A DNA stretch of 64,000 bases from Caulobacter sp. (GTDB taxonomy: Bacteria > Pseudomonadota > Alphaproteobacteria > Caulobacterales > Caulobacteraceae): assembly GCA_030645575.1 (NCBI GenBank), contig JAUSMJ010000027.1, forward strand, positions 1 through 64,000, given 5' to 3'. The translations under genes and the position numbers were made by a program. Shown here piece after piece: positions 46,527-55,756 of the stretch (position 1 is the stretch's first letter; the number at the start of each line of letters is the position of its first letter). A model generated the notes under the pieces. That model worked only from the letters and a program-made list of their open reading frames with translations, had not been told where the DNA came from and ran no database searches.

Positions 46527-47234
46527 TCATGATGTTGCGCCAAATGCCCGGAAGTAATCGGCATCGAGCGAGCGCCCCGCCTGCCCCGTCACCCGCCCCC
46601 ATGACAAATTGATGGCCTCCACTAGCTCCCGAGGCAGCGCCCGTTCCGAGCGACTATGGTCCGGGCGACTATGGAGCGACAAAAAGCTGTTCCCTTCCCG
46701 CTTTGCCGGCGGCGGTGCCGCGAGGGGCGTCTCGACGAGGAACAGAAGATCGATACCGCTGCATTGGTCAGCCCGCATTGCGTCGCCCATCGCCCAGGCG
46801 ATTGACTGTCGATCAAGCTTGAAGGGGGGCGTAACAAGCGCGATCACGCCCAAGGCATCCGGGCGATCAAGTGCGGCCTTGGTCGCCTTGATCTGTCTGT
46901 TTGCGGCTCTTGCCTCTGTCTGAACGCGCCGCCCCAGGATGCGCATCGCATTGGTTGCGACGGGCGGCGGCAGGTCTCGAACGTTGATCGGCACGGTGCC
47001 AAAAATGATCGGCGCGCCCAACTCATGGTTCTTGGCTAGCATCTCGCTCACCGCCTTGGCCGTCGCCGGGGCCCCAGCGCGATCCGTGGTCAGAGACTTC
47101 ACCTCCACGATGATATTGTCGCTCGCGAAAAGGATGTCGGCCAGCTTTCCTTTATAGCTCGGGGGAAGCACGGCTTCTAAGGGGCTGCCGCCGGCACCCT
47201 CCAACACCCTCACCAATAGATCATGCTGCGTCAT
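46527..47234 (-). CDS. Putative PD-(D/E)XK nuclease-like protein
   Basis: YKGKLADILFASDNIIVEVKSLT (D-Xn-E-x-K); 235 aa. Confidence 0.6.
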   Translation of the reverse strand: MTQHDLLVRVLEGAGGSPLEAVLPPSYKGKLADILFASDNIIVEVKSLTTDRAGAPATAKAVSEMLAKNHELGAPIIFGTVPINVRDLPPPVATNAMRILGRRVQTEARAANRQIKATKAALDRPDALGVIALVTPPFKLDRQSIAWAMGDAMRADQCSGIDLLFLVETPLAAPPPAKREGNSFLSLHSRPDHSRSERALPRELVEAINLSWGRVTGQAGRSLDADYFRAFGATS

Positions 47235-47409
47235 GGTCCCTCACTGCGCCTTGTTCCTAGCTTCACTCCGGAAGGCGTTAGCAGCCTAGCGGCGGAGATT
47301 GCTCGTGCGCATCTGGTGCAGCATGAATTGGATAAGCAATGACCAGTTGAGCAGCCAGGCACGATGGGTAGCGACACGCGCCCAGCGGCCGAACCGAAGG
47401 CACCACCGC

Positions 47410-47431
47410 GCCTTGGCGAAGCAGGGCTGTC
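47410..47431 (+). repeat. Right 22-bp direct repeat of accessory block
   Basis: GCCTTGGCGAAGCAGGGCTGTC, 8 bp beyond the DUF4153 stop. Confidence 0.85.
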
Positions 47432-47438
47432 CGCCCCC

Positions 47439-49220
47439 CTATCGCGGGGGCGGCTTCACCCCGCCGGCCTTGGCGGGCGCCGTCGCGGGGCAGGCCTGGG
47501 GCTCCATGTTGAGCGGCACGCGGCGGCCGTTGACCAGCAGATCCGCCCAGCGCCGGGGCACGACCTTCACCCGCCCCTCGCCGACGGCCACGCCATCGCC
47601 CTCGCAGTTGAGGGAGTCCGTCCAGCCCACCACGCGCCAGACATTGGGCGTGGCTTCCTCGTAGACCGTCACGGCTCCGGAGAAGGCCAGCAGGATCTCC
47701 TCGTGGCCGTCGCCGTTGACGTCGGCGAAGGTCGCTTCGCACTTGTCGTCCTGACCGTCGCAGCGGGTCGGCGAACGAGGGTCGTCGTCCCATCGCCGGT
47801 TGACGAAACTGCCCGGCAGGGCGCGGTCCTTGGGCCAGACGGTCACCTGACTGGCCATGTCCCTCGCGCGCGGCTGCTCCTCGACGGCCCGACGATAGCG
47901 CTCCTTGAGCGTCAGCGCCTCGGTCGCCCGCTTGCCGGTCTCCCCACCCTTCGCCTTGAGCGTCTTCAGCGCCGCCATCCCATAACGTTCACTCTCGAAC
48001 CGCAGGAACCTGTAGTCCACCTTGTCCGCCGCGACCTTCCCCGCCGCCAGCCGCGCCATCTGGTCATTCACCGAAAGCCTTGCCGGATCGGCGATCGGCG
48101 AGAACAGCGCCAGGATCAGGCCGACCACGACGAAGGCGGTGATCACATTGGTGAGCTCCAGCCGCTTCATCCACACGCCCGGCAGCACCGCCGCCACGCC
48201 GTAGCCGACCGCGTAGCAGACGCCGGCGATCACGCAGGCGCCGGCGATGATCCGGTCCGGGGTCAGGCCGTACTGGTGCACGCGCAGCCACAAGGCGTAG
48301 GCGGCCACCGCGACCAGCGGGACCAGCAGCAGGCCGCCGACCCGCGCGGCCCAGCGCAGGATCACGGGGGCCGGCTCGTCGGGCTCGCCGTCCTGGTAGG
48401 CCGCGTTGATCAGGATGATCATCGTCGCCGCGGCGCTGAGCAGGATGGAGGCGGCGCTCTTCGTCGCCCACAGCGGCTCCAGCCCCGTGAACGGCAGGGA
48501 GGCCATGAAGGCGCCCGTCAGGAACACCAGCACCGGCAGCAGCCAGGACAGCAGGGTCAGCGCCACCGTGCGGACGCCACGGATCAGGGCGTGCCGGACG
48601 TCGGTCAGCTGCACGGCGGCGGCGAACATCGTCGTGGTGGCCGGGAAGGCGAACCAGGTCTTGCGGATCAGCTCCTCGACGAACTCGATGCCGATCAGCT
48701 TGAACAGCGCCCCGCCGAGGAACAGCACGATCCAGAACACGCCCACGAAGCCGGCCGCCATGACCAGCTGCACGCCGTGCTTCCAGGCCAGGTCGAAATA
48801 GACGGCGAAGCGGGCGATGACCTTGCGGTCGGCCTCGGCCCCGGCCACCAGGTGGTGGGCGATGAACAGGCAGGCGGCGAGGAAGACCATCGCCTCGCCG
48901 CTGATCCATTCGACCACCTCGTGCGCGGCGCGGCGGTCGATGTCGTGGGCGCCGAGAGCGGCCAGCCCGGTCGCCGCGACCAGGGTCCAGATCACCAGCG
49001 TGCGGCCGCGCATCTCGGCCAGCCCGCCCAGCACCACGAACGGGGCGAACAGTGTCACGGCCGCCAGCACGCCGAACAGCACGCCGCTCGTCGCCGGCCA
49101 GACCTTGTTGTCGGCGGCCTCCGTCAGGGCCCACAGGGCAAGGCCCTGGACCAGCCCGACAGCCACCCGCGTCCATCCGATGGCGGGCGACGCGGCCCGG
49201 TCCTCGATCGCGTAAGCCAT
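47439..49220 (-). CDS. DUF4153-like multi-TM protein with C-terminal DxNxDG segment
   Basis: Multiple TM helices; FLAACLFIAHHLVAGAEADRKVIARFAVYFDLAWKHGVQL; TFADVNGDGHEEILLAF near the C-terminus. Confidence 0.8.
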   Translation of the reverse strand: MAYAIEDRAASPAIGWTRVAVGLVQGLALWALTEAADNKVWPATSGVLFGVLAAVTLFAPFVVLGGLAEMRGRTLVIWTLVAATGLAALGAHDIDRRAAHEVVEWISGEAMVFLAACLFIAHHLVAGAEADRKVIARFAVYFDLAWKHGVQLVMAAGFVGVFWIVLFLGGALFKLIGIEFVEELIRKTWFAFPATTTMFAAAVQLTDVRHALIRGVRTVALTLLSWLLPVLVFLTGAFMASLPFTGLEPLWATKSAASILLSAAATMIILINAAYQDGEPDEPAPVILRWAARVGGLLLVPLVAVAAYALWLRVHQYGLTPDRIIAGACVIAGVCYAVGYGVAAVLPGVWMKRLELTNVITAFVVVGLILALFSPIADPARLSVNDQMARLAAGKVAADKVDYRFLRFESERYGMAALKTLKAKGGETGKRATEALTLKERYRRAVEEQPRARDMASQVTVWPKDRALPGSFVNRRWDDDPRSPTRCDGQDDKCEATFADVNGDGHEEILLAFSGAVTVYEEATPNVWRVVGWTDSLNCEGDGVAVGEGRVKVVPRRWADLLVNGRRVPLNMEPQACPATAPAKAGGVKPPPR

Positions 49221-49358
49221 GCACGTGCCCCAAATGAGGTGTCAGCCTCGCGCAACAGAGAGCGTAAGACAATCGCACGCAACGCGCACGGGCGCTTTGC
49301 GTTGACCTGAACGCGTGGCAGGGTCTCACCGCGACCGAAGGACCTTTGCGATCCCTGT

Positions 49359-50474
49359 ATGAGCAAGCCCGCCAGTTTCAAGCTCCATCAGGGAGAACAC
49401 GGCGCCACGGTGGTTCTCACCGGCGACTGGACCGCCGAAACCATGGACGACGCCGACGATCGTCTGGCGGGAATCCTGGACGGCGCGAAGGCGCTGACCG
49501 CCGACCTGCGGTCCATGGGGCGCTGCGACACGGCGGGGGCCTACGCCATCCTGCGGGCCGCCGAGGGCCAGGCGACCGCGGGCGAGGTGATCGCCCGGCC
49601 CGAGACGCGCCGCCTGCTGGACCTCGTGGCCGCCGCCATCGAGGCCGAACCCTCGCCCTCGACGCAGCAGCGGGGCGTCTACGACCTGCTCGTTCGCGTC
49701 GGCAAGGGCGTTTTCCACATCTTCCAGGAGGTCGTCGAGACCTTCGCCTTTATCGGCCGCCTGACCATGTCGCTCCTGCGCGGCGTGGCGCGGCCGTCGC
49801 GGGTGCGCTGGGCGCCGATCTTCGCCCAGTGCGAGCGGGCGGGCCTGGACGCCCTGCCGATCGTCGCGACGGGCACCGCCTTCATCGGCGCGGTGGTCGC
49901 GCTGATCGGCATCAACACCCTGCGGGACTTCGGCGCGACGGTGTTCGTCGTCGAGACCATCGGCATCGCCGTGCTGCGCGAGTTCGGCATCGTCATCACC
50001 GCGGTGCTGATCGCCGGCCGCTCGGCCTCGGCCTTCGCCGCCGAGATCGGGGCGATGAAGATGCGCCAGGAGATCGACGCCATGCAGGTGATGGGCGTGG
50101 ACCCGTTCGACGCCCTCGTGCTGCCGCGGTTCGTGGCGCTGCTGCTGATGATGCCGCTGCTGACATTCGTGGCCGACCTGTCGGGCCTGGCCGGCGGGAT
50201 GATCGTGACCTGGAACATCCTCGACCTGTCGCCAACCTTCTTCCTGCAGCGCATCGTCGACAATGTCGGCGCGACCCACTTCTGGGTCGGCATCTCCAAG
50301 GCGCCGATCATGGCCGCGGTGATCGCCGGCATCGGCTCGCGCCAGGGCATGGAGGTCGGCGGCGACGTCATCTCGCTGGGCCAGCGCGTCACCTCGGCCG
50401 TGGTCCAGGCGATCTTCACCATCATCGTCATCGATGCCGTGTTCGCGGTCCTCTACATGAAGCTGGACGTATGA
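49359..50474 (+). CDS. mlaE: MlaE-family ABC transporter permease with N-terminal STAS-like region
   Basis: VVALIGINTLRDFGATVFVVETIGIAVLREFGIVITAVLIAGRSASAFAAEIGAMKMRQEIDAMQVMGVDP. Confidence 0.93.
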   Translation: MSKPASFKLHQGEHGATVVLTGDWTAETMDDADDRLAGILDGAKALTADLRSMGRCDTAGAYAILRAAEGQATAGEVIARPETRRLLDLVAAAIEAEPSPSTQQRGVYDLLVRVGKGVFHIFQEVVETFAFIGRLTMSLLRGVARPSRVRWAPIFAQCERAGLDALPIVATGTAFIGAVVALIGINTLRDFGATVFVVETIGIAVLREFGIVITAVLIAGRSASAFAAEIGAMKMRQEIDAMQVMGVDPFDALVLPRFVALLLMMPLLTFVADLSGLAGGMIVTWNILDLSPTFFLQRIVDNVGATHFWVGISKAPIMAAVIAGIGSRQGMEVGGDVISLGQRVTSAVVQAIFTIIVIDAVFAVLYMKLDV

Positions 50475-51292
50475 GCGGGTTGGACGAGAACGAGGGCGCC
50501 GAGGGCGCCGAAGTCCCGCCGATCGAGATCATCGGTCTGCGGTCGCAGTTCGGCTCGCATGTGATCCATGAGGACCTCGACCTGACAGTCTACCGGGGCG
50601 AGGTGCTGGGCGTGGTCGGTGGTTCGGGCTCTGGCAAGTCGGTGCTGATGAACACCATCATCGGCCTCAAACAGCCCGACGGCGGGGTCGTGCGACTGTT
50701 CGGCCAGGACATCGACACCGCCACGCGCAAGAACTGGACCTCGATCGAGCGGCGCTGGGGCGTGCTGTTCCAGCAGGGGGCCCTGTTCTCGTCCCTGACG
50801 GTGCGCGAGAACGTCGCCGCGCCGCTGTTCGAACACACCCGCCTGACCAAGGCGGAGATCTACGAGCTGGCCGACCTGAAGATCGCCCTGTCGGGCCTGC
50901 CGCCCCGGGCCGGCGCGCTGAAACCCGCCGAATTGTCCGGCGGGATGGTCAAGCGCGCCGGCCTGGCCCGGGCCCTGGCGCTCGATCCACAGCTGCTGTT
51001 CCTCGACGAGCCGACGTCGGGACTGGATCCGATCGGGGCCGCGGCGTTCGACGAACTGATCGCCGACCTCTCGAGCAGCCTCAACCTCACGGTGTTCATG
51101 ATCACCCACGACCTGGACAGCCTGTATGCCATCACCAACCGCGTGGCCGTGCTGGCCGATCGCAAGGTCGTCGCCGTCGCGCCGGTGCATGAACTGGAGC
51201 ATTCCGATCACCCGTGGATTAAGGAATACTTCCTGGGACCGCGGGGACGGGCGGCGGCCGAGTCGCGCAAAAGGACGGGGCTGAGCGCCTGA
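50471..51292 (+). CDS. mlaF: MlaF-family ABC transporter ATP-binding protein
   Basis: GVVGGSGSGKSVLMNTI; LSGGMVKRAGLARALALDPQLLFLDEPTSGLDP. Confidence 0.95.
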   Translation: MSGLDENEGAEGAEVPPIEIIGLRSQFGSHVIHEDLDLTVYRGEVLGVVGGSGSGKSVLMNTIIGLKQPDGGVVRLFGQDIDTATRKNWTSIERRWGVLFQQGALFSSLTVRENVAAPLFEHTRLTKAEIYELADLKIALSGLPPRAGALKPAELSGGMVKRAGLARALALDPQLLFLDEPTSGLDPIGAAAFDELIADLSSSLNLTVFMITHDLDSLYAITNRVAVLADRKVVAVAPVHELEHSDHPWIKEYFLGPRGRAAAESRKRTGLSA

Positions 51293-52230
51293 TGGAAAGA
51301 AACGCCAATTACGCCCTGGTGGGCGTCGCCTCGCTGGCGCTGGTCGTCGGGATGATCGTGTTCATCGTTTGGCTGGCCCGGCTGCAGGTCAACCGCGACT
51401 TCGACGTCTACGACATCCTGTTCATCGGCCCGGTGCGCGGTCTGTCCGAGGGCGGCGAGGTCCATTTCAACGGCATCAAGGTCGGCGAAGTGACCAAGAT
51501 CGCGCTGGACAAGCGCGATCCCAACCGCGTCATCGCCCGCGCCCGGCTCACCTCCGACGTCCCGATCCGCGAGGATTCCTTCGCCACGCTCGAGCCCCAG
51601 GGCATCACGGGCGTCAACTATGTCCAGATCACCGCCGGTTCGTCGTCCAGGCGCCTGTTGAAGGACACCGTGGCCGCCGGCGAGGTGCCGGTGATCAGGA
51701 GCCAGCGCAGCGCGCTGTCGGACCTGCTGCAGGGCGGGGGAACGGTGCTGAGCCGGACCATCGAGGCCCTCGACCGCGTTAACCGCGTGCTGTCGGATGA
51801 AAACGTGAAGACCTTCAGCGCCGCCCTGAACGACGTCCAGGCGATCACCGCCGAGGCCCGCGAGCGCAAGGAGATCATCGCCGACGCCCAGAAGGCTCTG
51901 CAGAGCATCGACGCGGCGGCCACCGCGATCACCGAGCTGAGCCGCTCGACCCAGGGCCTCGTCGATACCGACGGAAAACGCACCCTGGCCGAACTGAGCG
52001 ACACGGCGACCGAACTGAAGGCCGCGACCCGCGACGCGCGGGCCCTGATCACCAAGCTCCACGGACCGACCACCGAGTTCGCCGACACCGGCCTGCCGCA
52101 ACTGACCCGGGCCATCACCTCGCTGCAGGCCACCGCCGAGTCGCTCGACCGGCTGCTCGGCGAGGTCGAACAGAACCCGCGAGGGGTGGTCGCCAAGCCG
52201 CCCGCCAAGGAACTGGAGGTTCAACCGTGA
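51292..52230 (+). CDS. mlaD: MlaD/MCE family protein
   Basis: ANYALVGVASLALVVGMIVFIVWL...YDILFIGPVRGLSEGGEVHFNGIKVGEV. Confidence 0.93.
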   Translation: MERNANYALVGVASLALVVGMIVFIVWLARLQVNRDFDVYDILFIGPVRGLSEGGEVHFNGIKVGEVTKIALDKRDPNRVIARARLTSDVPIREDSFATLEPQGITGVNYVQITAGSSSRRLLKDTVAAGEVPVIRSQRSALSDLLQGGGTVLSRTIEALDRVNRVLSDENVKTFSAALNDVQAITAEARERKEIIADAQKALQSIDAAATAITELSRSTQGLVDTDGKRTLAELSDTATELKAATRDARALITKLHGPTTEFADTGLPQLTRAITSLQATAESLDRLLGEVEQNPRGVVAKPPAKELEVQP

Positions 52231-52850
52231 GCCGTCGATTGACCGCCGCCGCGCTCGCGCTGGCGGCTATCGCCCTGTCGGGCTGCATCTCGCTGTTTCC
52301 CAAGGCGGAGCCGGCGCAGCTGTACCGTTTCGAGGCGCAGCCACCGTCCCAGGCGGCCTCCGCCGGCCCCGTGTTCGGCGTCCTGCGTCTGGGCACGTCC
52401 TTCCCGCGCGCCTCGGCCGGCGACCGCATCCTGACCGTCAACGACCGGGGCGAGGCCGCCTATATCGCCGGCGCCCGTTGGGTGTCGCCCGCGTCGGTGC
52501 TGTTCGACGAGCAGGTCGCCGGCGCCTTCCAGGGCGACGGCGGCCGCGCGCGGCTGATCGGCCGCGGCGAGATGGTCAAGGCCGACTTCTCGTTGAAGCT
52601 CGATGTCCGGACCTTCGAGGTCCGCTACGACCGGGGGCCCAAGGCGGCGCCGGAGATCGCCGTCGCGGTTCGGGGAATCATCACCCGCAACCGCGACCGC
52701 GCCCTGGTCGGCGAGCAGGTCTTCACCGCCCGCGTCCGGGCCGGCGAAAACCGCGTCGGCTCCATCGTGCAGGCGTTCAACGCGGCCGTGACCCAGGTGA
52801 TCGGCGAGATCGCCGGCTGGGTCAACGCGGTGGATACGACGGGGACGTAA
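52227..52850 (+). CDS. ABC-type transport auxiliary lipoprotein
   Basis: LALAAIALSGCISLFPK lipobox; operon with MCE genes. Confidence 0.88.
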   Translation: MSRRLTAAALALAAIALSGCISLFPKAEPAQLYRFEAQPPSQAASAGPVFGVLRLGTSFPRASAGDRILTVNDRGEAAYIAGARWVSPASVLFDEQVAGAFQGDGGRARLIGRGEMVKADFSLKLDVRTFEVRYDRGPKAAPEIAVAVRGIITRNRDRALVGEQVFTARVRAGENRVGSIVQAFNAAVTQVIGEIAGWVNAVDTTGT

Positions 52851-52856
52851 CCCCCA

Positions 52857-52921
52857 GGGACATGCCCTTCAGTGCGTGTCCCTTGCCTGCCGAAGGGGGC
52901 ACGCACTGAAGGGCATGTCCC
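52857..52921. terminator. GGGACA-family long hairpin (T5), bidirectional
   Basis: GGGACATGCCCTTCAGTGCGTG ... CACGCACTGAAGGGCATGTCCC, 22-bp perfect outer stem between convergent genes. Confidence 0.8.
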
Positions 52922-52929
52922 CGCGGCCC

Positions 52930-54330
52930 TCACAACCCGAACAGCGTCTTCAGATACGGATTGAGCAGCCGACCCTGCGGGTCCAGCTCGCGCCGGACGT
53001 CGAGGAAATCGTTCCAGCGCGGATAGAGGGCGGCGAGGTCCGGCCCCTTGAGCGAATGCAGCTTGCCCCAGTGCGGCCGGCCGCCGTGCTTGACGAAGAT
53101 CGGCTGGATCAGCTCGAAAAGGAACTGGTAGTCGTCGCGGTAGTAGGCGTGAACCGCCACCGACCCGCGCGGCTCGCCCTGGAACGGCGACAGCCAGGCG
53201 TCGTCCGGCGCGATGCGGCGCACCTCGATGGGGAAGAAGACGTCGGGGCGATGCTTCTCGATCGTCTCGACCACCTGTTTCAGCGCCGCCAGCTGGGTTT
53301 CGGCGGGCAGGTGGAATTCCATCTCGTTGAACCGCACGGGCCGCTCGGTCGAGAGCAGCTTCCAGCCCTCATCAACGGCCGTCTCCGGCTTGGCGCCGCC
53401 CAGCAGGGCCTTCGCCGCCGCCCTGCGCGCGCCGGTCGAGAAGCCCAGCAGGTTGCGCAGGGTCTTGAGCACGTCGAGGAAGGCGGTGTCCTGGTCCGGA
53501 CCGCGATCCAGGGCCGGATCATCGGTCTCGTCATGGCTGATGTTGGCCGCCAGGCCCGTGAACGGCACGGCGTAGAACTCGAAGTTGCGGTGGGTTTTCC
53601 ACCGCTCCTCCCCCTTTTCCAGCGCTTCCTCGAACGGCTCGACCCAGACCCGCCGGCGCAGGCGCCGGTTGGCCGTGGTCGTCAGCCTGGCCTTGGAGAT
53701 GATCCCCAGCGATCCCAGCGAGACCCGCGCGGCGTTGAAGACGTCAGGCCGGGTGTTCGCGTCGCAGTCGATCACCCTGCCCCCGGTGGTGACCAGGGTC
53801 AGGGCCGTGACGTCGCCGTGGATCGCCTTCAGCGTCCGCCCCGTGCCGTGGGTCGCCGTGCCCAGCGCCCCGCCGAGCGACTGCTTGTTGATGTCGGGCA
53901 GGTTGGCCATGGCCCGGCCCTTCGCGGCCAGGGCCGGGCCCAGCGCGCCCAGCCGGGTGCCGGCCCAGACCGTCGCTTCGTCGCCGTCCCAGCCGACGAC
54001 GCCGCTCATGGCGTCCAGCGACACCAGCGTCCCGTCGGTGGCGCACAGGCCGGTGAAGCTGTGGCCGGCGCCCGTCACGCGGATCGGCGCCGGGCCGGCT
54101 TTCAACAGGGCGGCCAGCTCGGCCTCGTCCTTCGGCGCGCTGCGCTGGACCGGATAGCTGTGCTGGATGCCCGACCAGTTGCGCCAGACCGTATGGCCCT
54201 TGCCGTCGGTCGAGGGCGGCGCGGCCGGCTCGGGCTTCTCGCGGTTGGCCACCCCGACGGCGACCGCCGACCCCGCGACGACGGCCACGCCCGCCCCGCC
54301 ACCGACAAGCGCCTGCCGTCTCGAAATCAT
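52930..54330 (-). CDS. FAD-linked D-arabinono-1,4-lactone oxidase-type oxidoreductase with Tat-like signal
   Basis: MISRRQALVGGGAGVAVVAGSAVAV; VTGAGHSFTGLCATDGTLVSLD; GGRPHWGKLHSL. Confidence 0.9.
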   Translation of the reverse strand: MISRRQALVGGGAGVAVVAGSAVAVGVANREKPEPAAPPSTDGKGHTVWRNWSGIQHSYPVQRSAPKDEAELAALLKAGPAPIRVTGAGHSFTGLCATDGTLVSLDAMSGVVGWDGDEATVWAGTRLGALGPALAAKGRAMANLPDINKQSLGGALGTATHGTGRTLKAIHGDVTALTLVTTGGRVIDCDANTRPDVFNAARVSLGSLGIISKARLTTTANRRLRRRVWVEPFEEALEKGEERWKTHRNFEFYAVPFTGLAANISHDETDDPALDRGPDQDTAFLDVLKTLRNLLGFSTGARRAAAKALLGGAKPETAVDEGWKLLSTERPVRFNEMEFHLPAETQLAALKQVVETIEKHRPDVFFPIEVRRIAPDDAWLSPFQGEPRGSVAVHAYYRDDYQFLFELIQPIFVKHGGRPHWGKLHSLKGPDLAALYPRWNDFLDVRRELDPQGRLLNPYLKTLFGL

Positions 54331-54345
54331 GACCTGTCCCCGCCC

Positions 54346-54747
54346 CTAGCCGGCGGAGTCTTCGTGGTCCGCCATGAATCGTATGAGAGCCTCCAGATCG
54401 GCCGGCGTGCAAGTCGCGCACTGGCCGCCGGCCGGCATGGCGTTGAATCCCTGGATACTGTGGTCGATGAGCACCGGCAGGCCCTGTTTCCAGCGCGGCG
54501 CCCATGCGGCGGCGTCATGGATCATCGGCGCGCCGGAGTCGGCTATCGTGTGGCAGGCCTTGCAGGAGGTCTCGTAGAGTTCCGACAGGTGCGCGTCGGC
54601 CGGCCGCAGCAGCGCCGCCTGTTCGGGCGTCGGGGCGGGTTTGGGGGCGGCGCCGCAGGCGGCGAGAAGGGCGGCCATGGCCAAGGCCGCGATGCCGAGC
54701 CCTTTCCCCTCGAGGGGCAGGGGGAAGGGAGCTATCTCACGCCCCAT
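54346..54747 (-). CDS. c-type cytochrome (start uncertain)
   Basis: CKACH heme motif; lipoprotein-like ALLAACGA. Confidence 0.8.
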   Translation of the reverse strand: MGREIAPFPLPLEGKGLGIAALAMAALLAACGAAPKPAPTPEQAALLRPADAHLSELYETSCKACHTIADSGAPMIHDAAAWAPRWKQGLPVLIDHSIQGFNAMPAGGQCATCTPADLEALIRFMADHEDSAG

Positions 54748-54749
54748 CC

Positions 54750-55652
54750 TCAGCCCTCCAGCCCATGCAGCCGCCGCGCGGCGGTCAGGGTGTTCAGCAG
54801 CAGGCAGGCGATGGTCATCGGCCCGACTCCGCCCGGCACCGGCGTGATCCAGCCGGCGACGGCCCTGGCCTCGTCGAACGCCACGTCGCCGACCAGCCGG
54901 GTCTTGCCTTCGGCGGCGCGAACCGGATCGCGCGAGGGGAAGCGAGTGATGCCCACGTCGATCACCGCCGCGCCGGGCTTGATCCAGTCGCCGCGAACCA
55001 TCTCGGCCCGCCCGACGGCGGCCACCAGGATGTCGGCCTGGCGGCAGAGGGCGGGCAGGTCGCGGCTGCGGCTGTGGGCGATGGTCACCGTGCAGTCGGC
55101 GGCCAGCAGCAGCTGGGCCATCGGCTTGCCCATCAGGTTCGAGCGACCGATGACCACGGCATGCTTGCCGGTCAGGTCGCCCAGCGCATCCTTCAGCAGC
55201 ATCATGCAGCCGACCGGCGTGCAGGAGGTCAGGGCCGGCAGGCCGCTGGCCAGCCGGCCGGCGTTGGTCACGGTCAGGCCATCGACGTCCTTGTCCGGCG
55301 AGATCGCCGCGACGATACGCGCCTGGCTCAGGTGGTCGGGCACGGGAAACTGCACCAGCAGACCGTGGATCGCCGGATCGGCGTTGAGCCTTCCGACCAG
55401 GGCCAGCACGTCCGCCTCGCTGGCGTCGGCCGGCAGCCTGTGGGTTTCGGAATGCATGCCCGCGGCCAGAGACTGTACGCCCTTGTTGCGGACATAGACC
55501 TCGCTGGCCGGATCCTCGCCCACCAGAACCACCGCCAGGCCCGGGGTGATCCCATGCTCGGCCTTCAGGGCGGCGACGTCGATGGTCACCTGCTCCCGCA
55601 GCCGTTCGGAGAACGCCTTGCCGTCGATGATGGTCGCCGTCGCCTCGGTCAT
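54750..55652 (-). CDS. folD: Methylenetetrahydrofolate dehydrogenase/cyclohydrolase
   Basis: [49 protein letters not shown]. Confidence 0.97.
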   Translation of the reverse strand: MTEATATIIDGKAFSERLREQVTIDVAALKAEHGITPGLAVVLVGEDPASEVYVRNKGVQSLAAGMHSETHRLPADASEADVLALVGRLNADPAIHGLLVQFPVPDHLSQARIVAAISPDKDVDGLTVTNAGRLASGLPALTSCTPVGCMMLLKDALGDLTGKHAVVIGRSNLMGKPMAQLLLAADCTVTIAHSRSRDLPALCRQADILVAAVGRAEMVRGDWIKPGAAVIDVGITRFPSRDPVRAAEGKTRLVGDVAFDEARAVAGWITPVPGGVGPMTIACLLLNTLTAARRLHGLEG

Positions 55653-55756
55653 GCCTGTCTCCCCGGGAAACCTGCGTGGCTGCTACCCGTTCACCGCGCG
55701 CCGCGCAATCAGCTGGTCCGCCTAGCCTTCGCGCCGCATCGTGCTATCTCGTTGGC

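Noticed and set aside
44509-47431. Classic tRNA-integrated ICE/prophage
   Set aside because: No integrase/relaxase/phage genes, and no duplicated tRNA 3' end was seen at the far border; only the unrelated 22-bp direct repeat.
47364-49310. 648-aa plus-strand ORF opposite DUF4153
   Set aside because: H/G/Q/R-rich antisense frame with no domain; the minus strand encodes a convincing multi-TM protein.
52876-55497. 873-aa plus-strand ORF
   Set aside because: Antisense to the FAD oxidase, cytochrome and folD genes, which have clear motifs.
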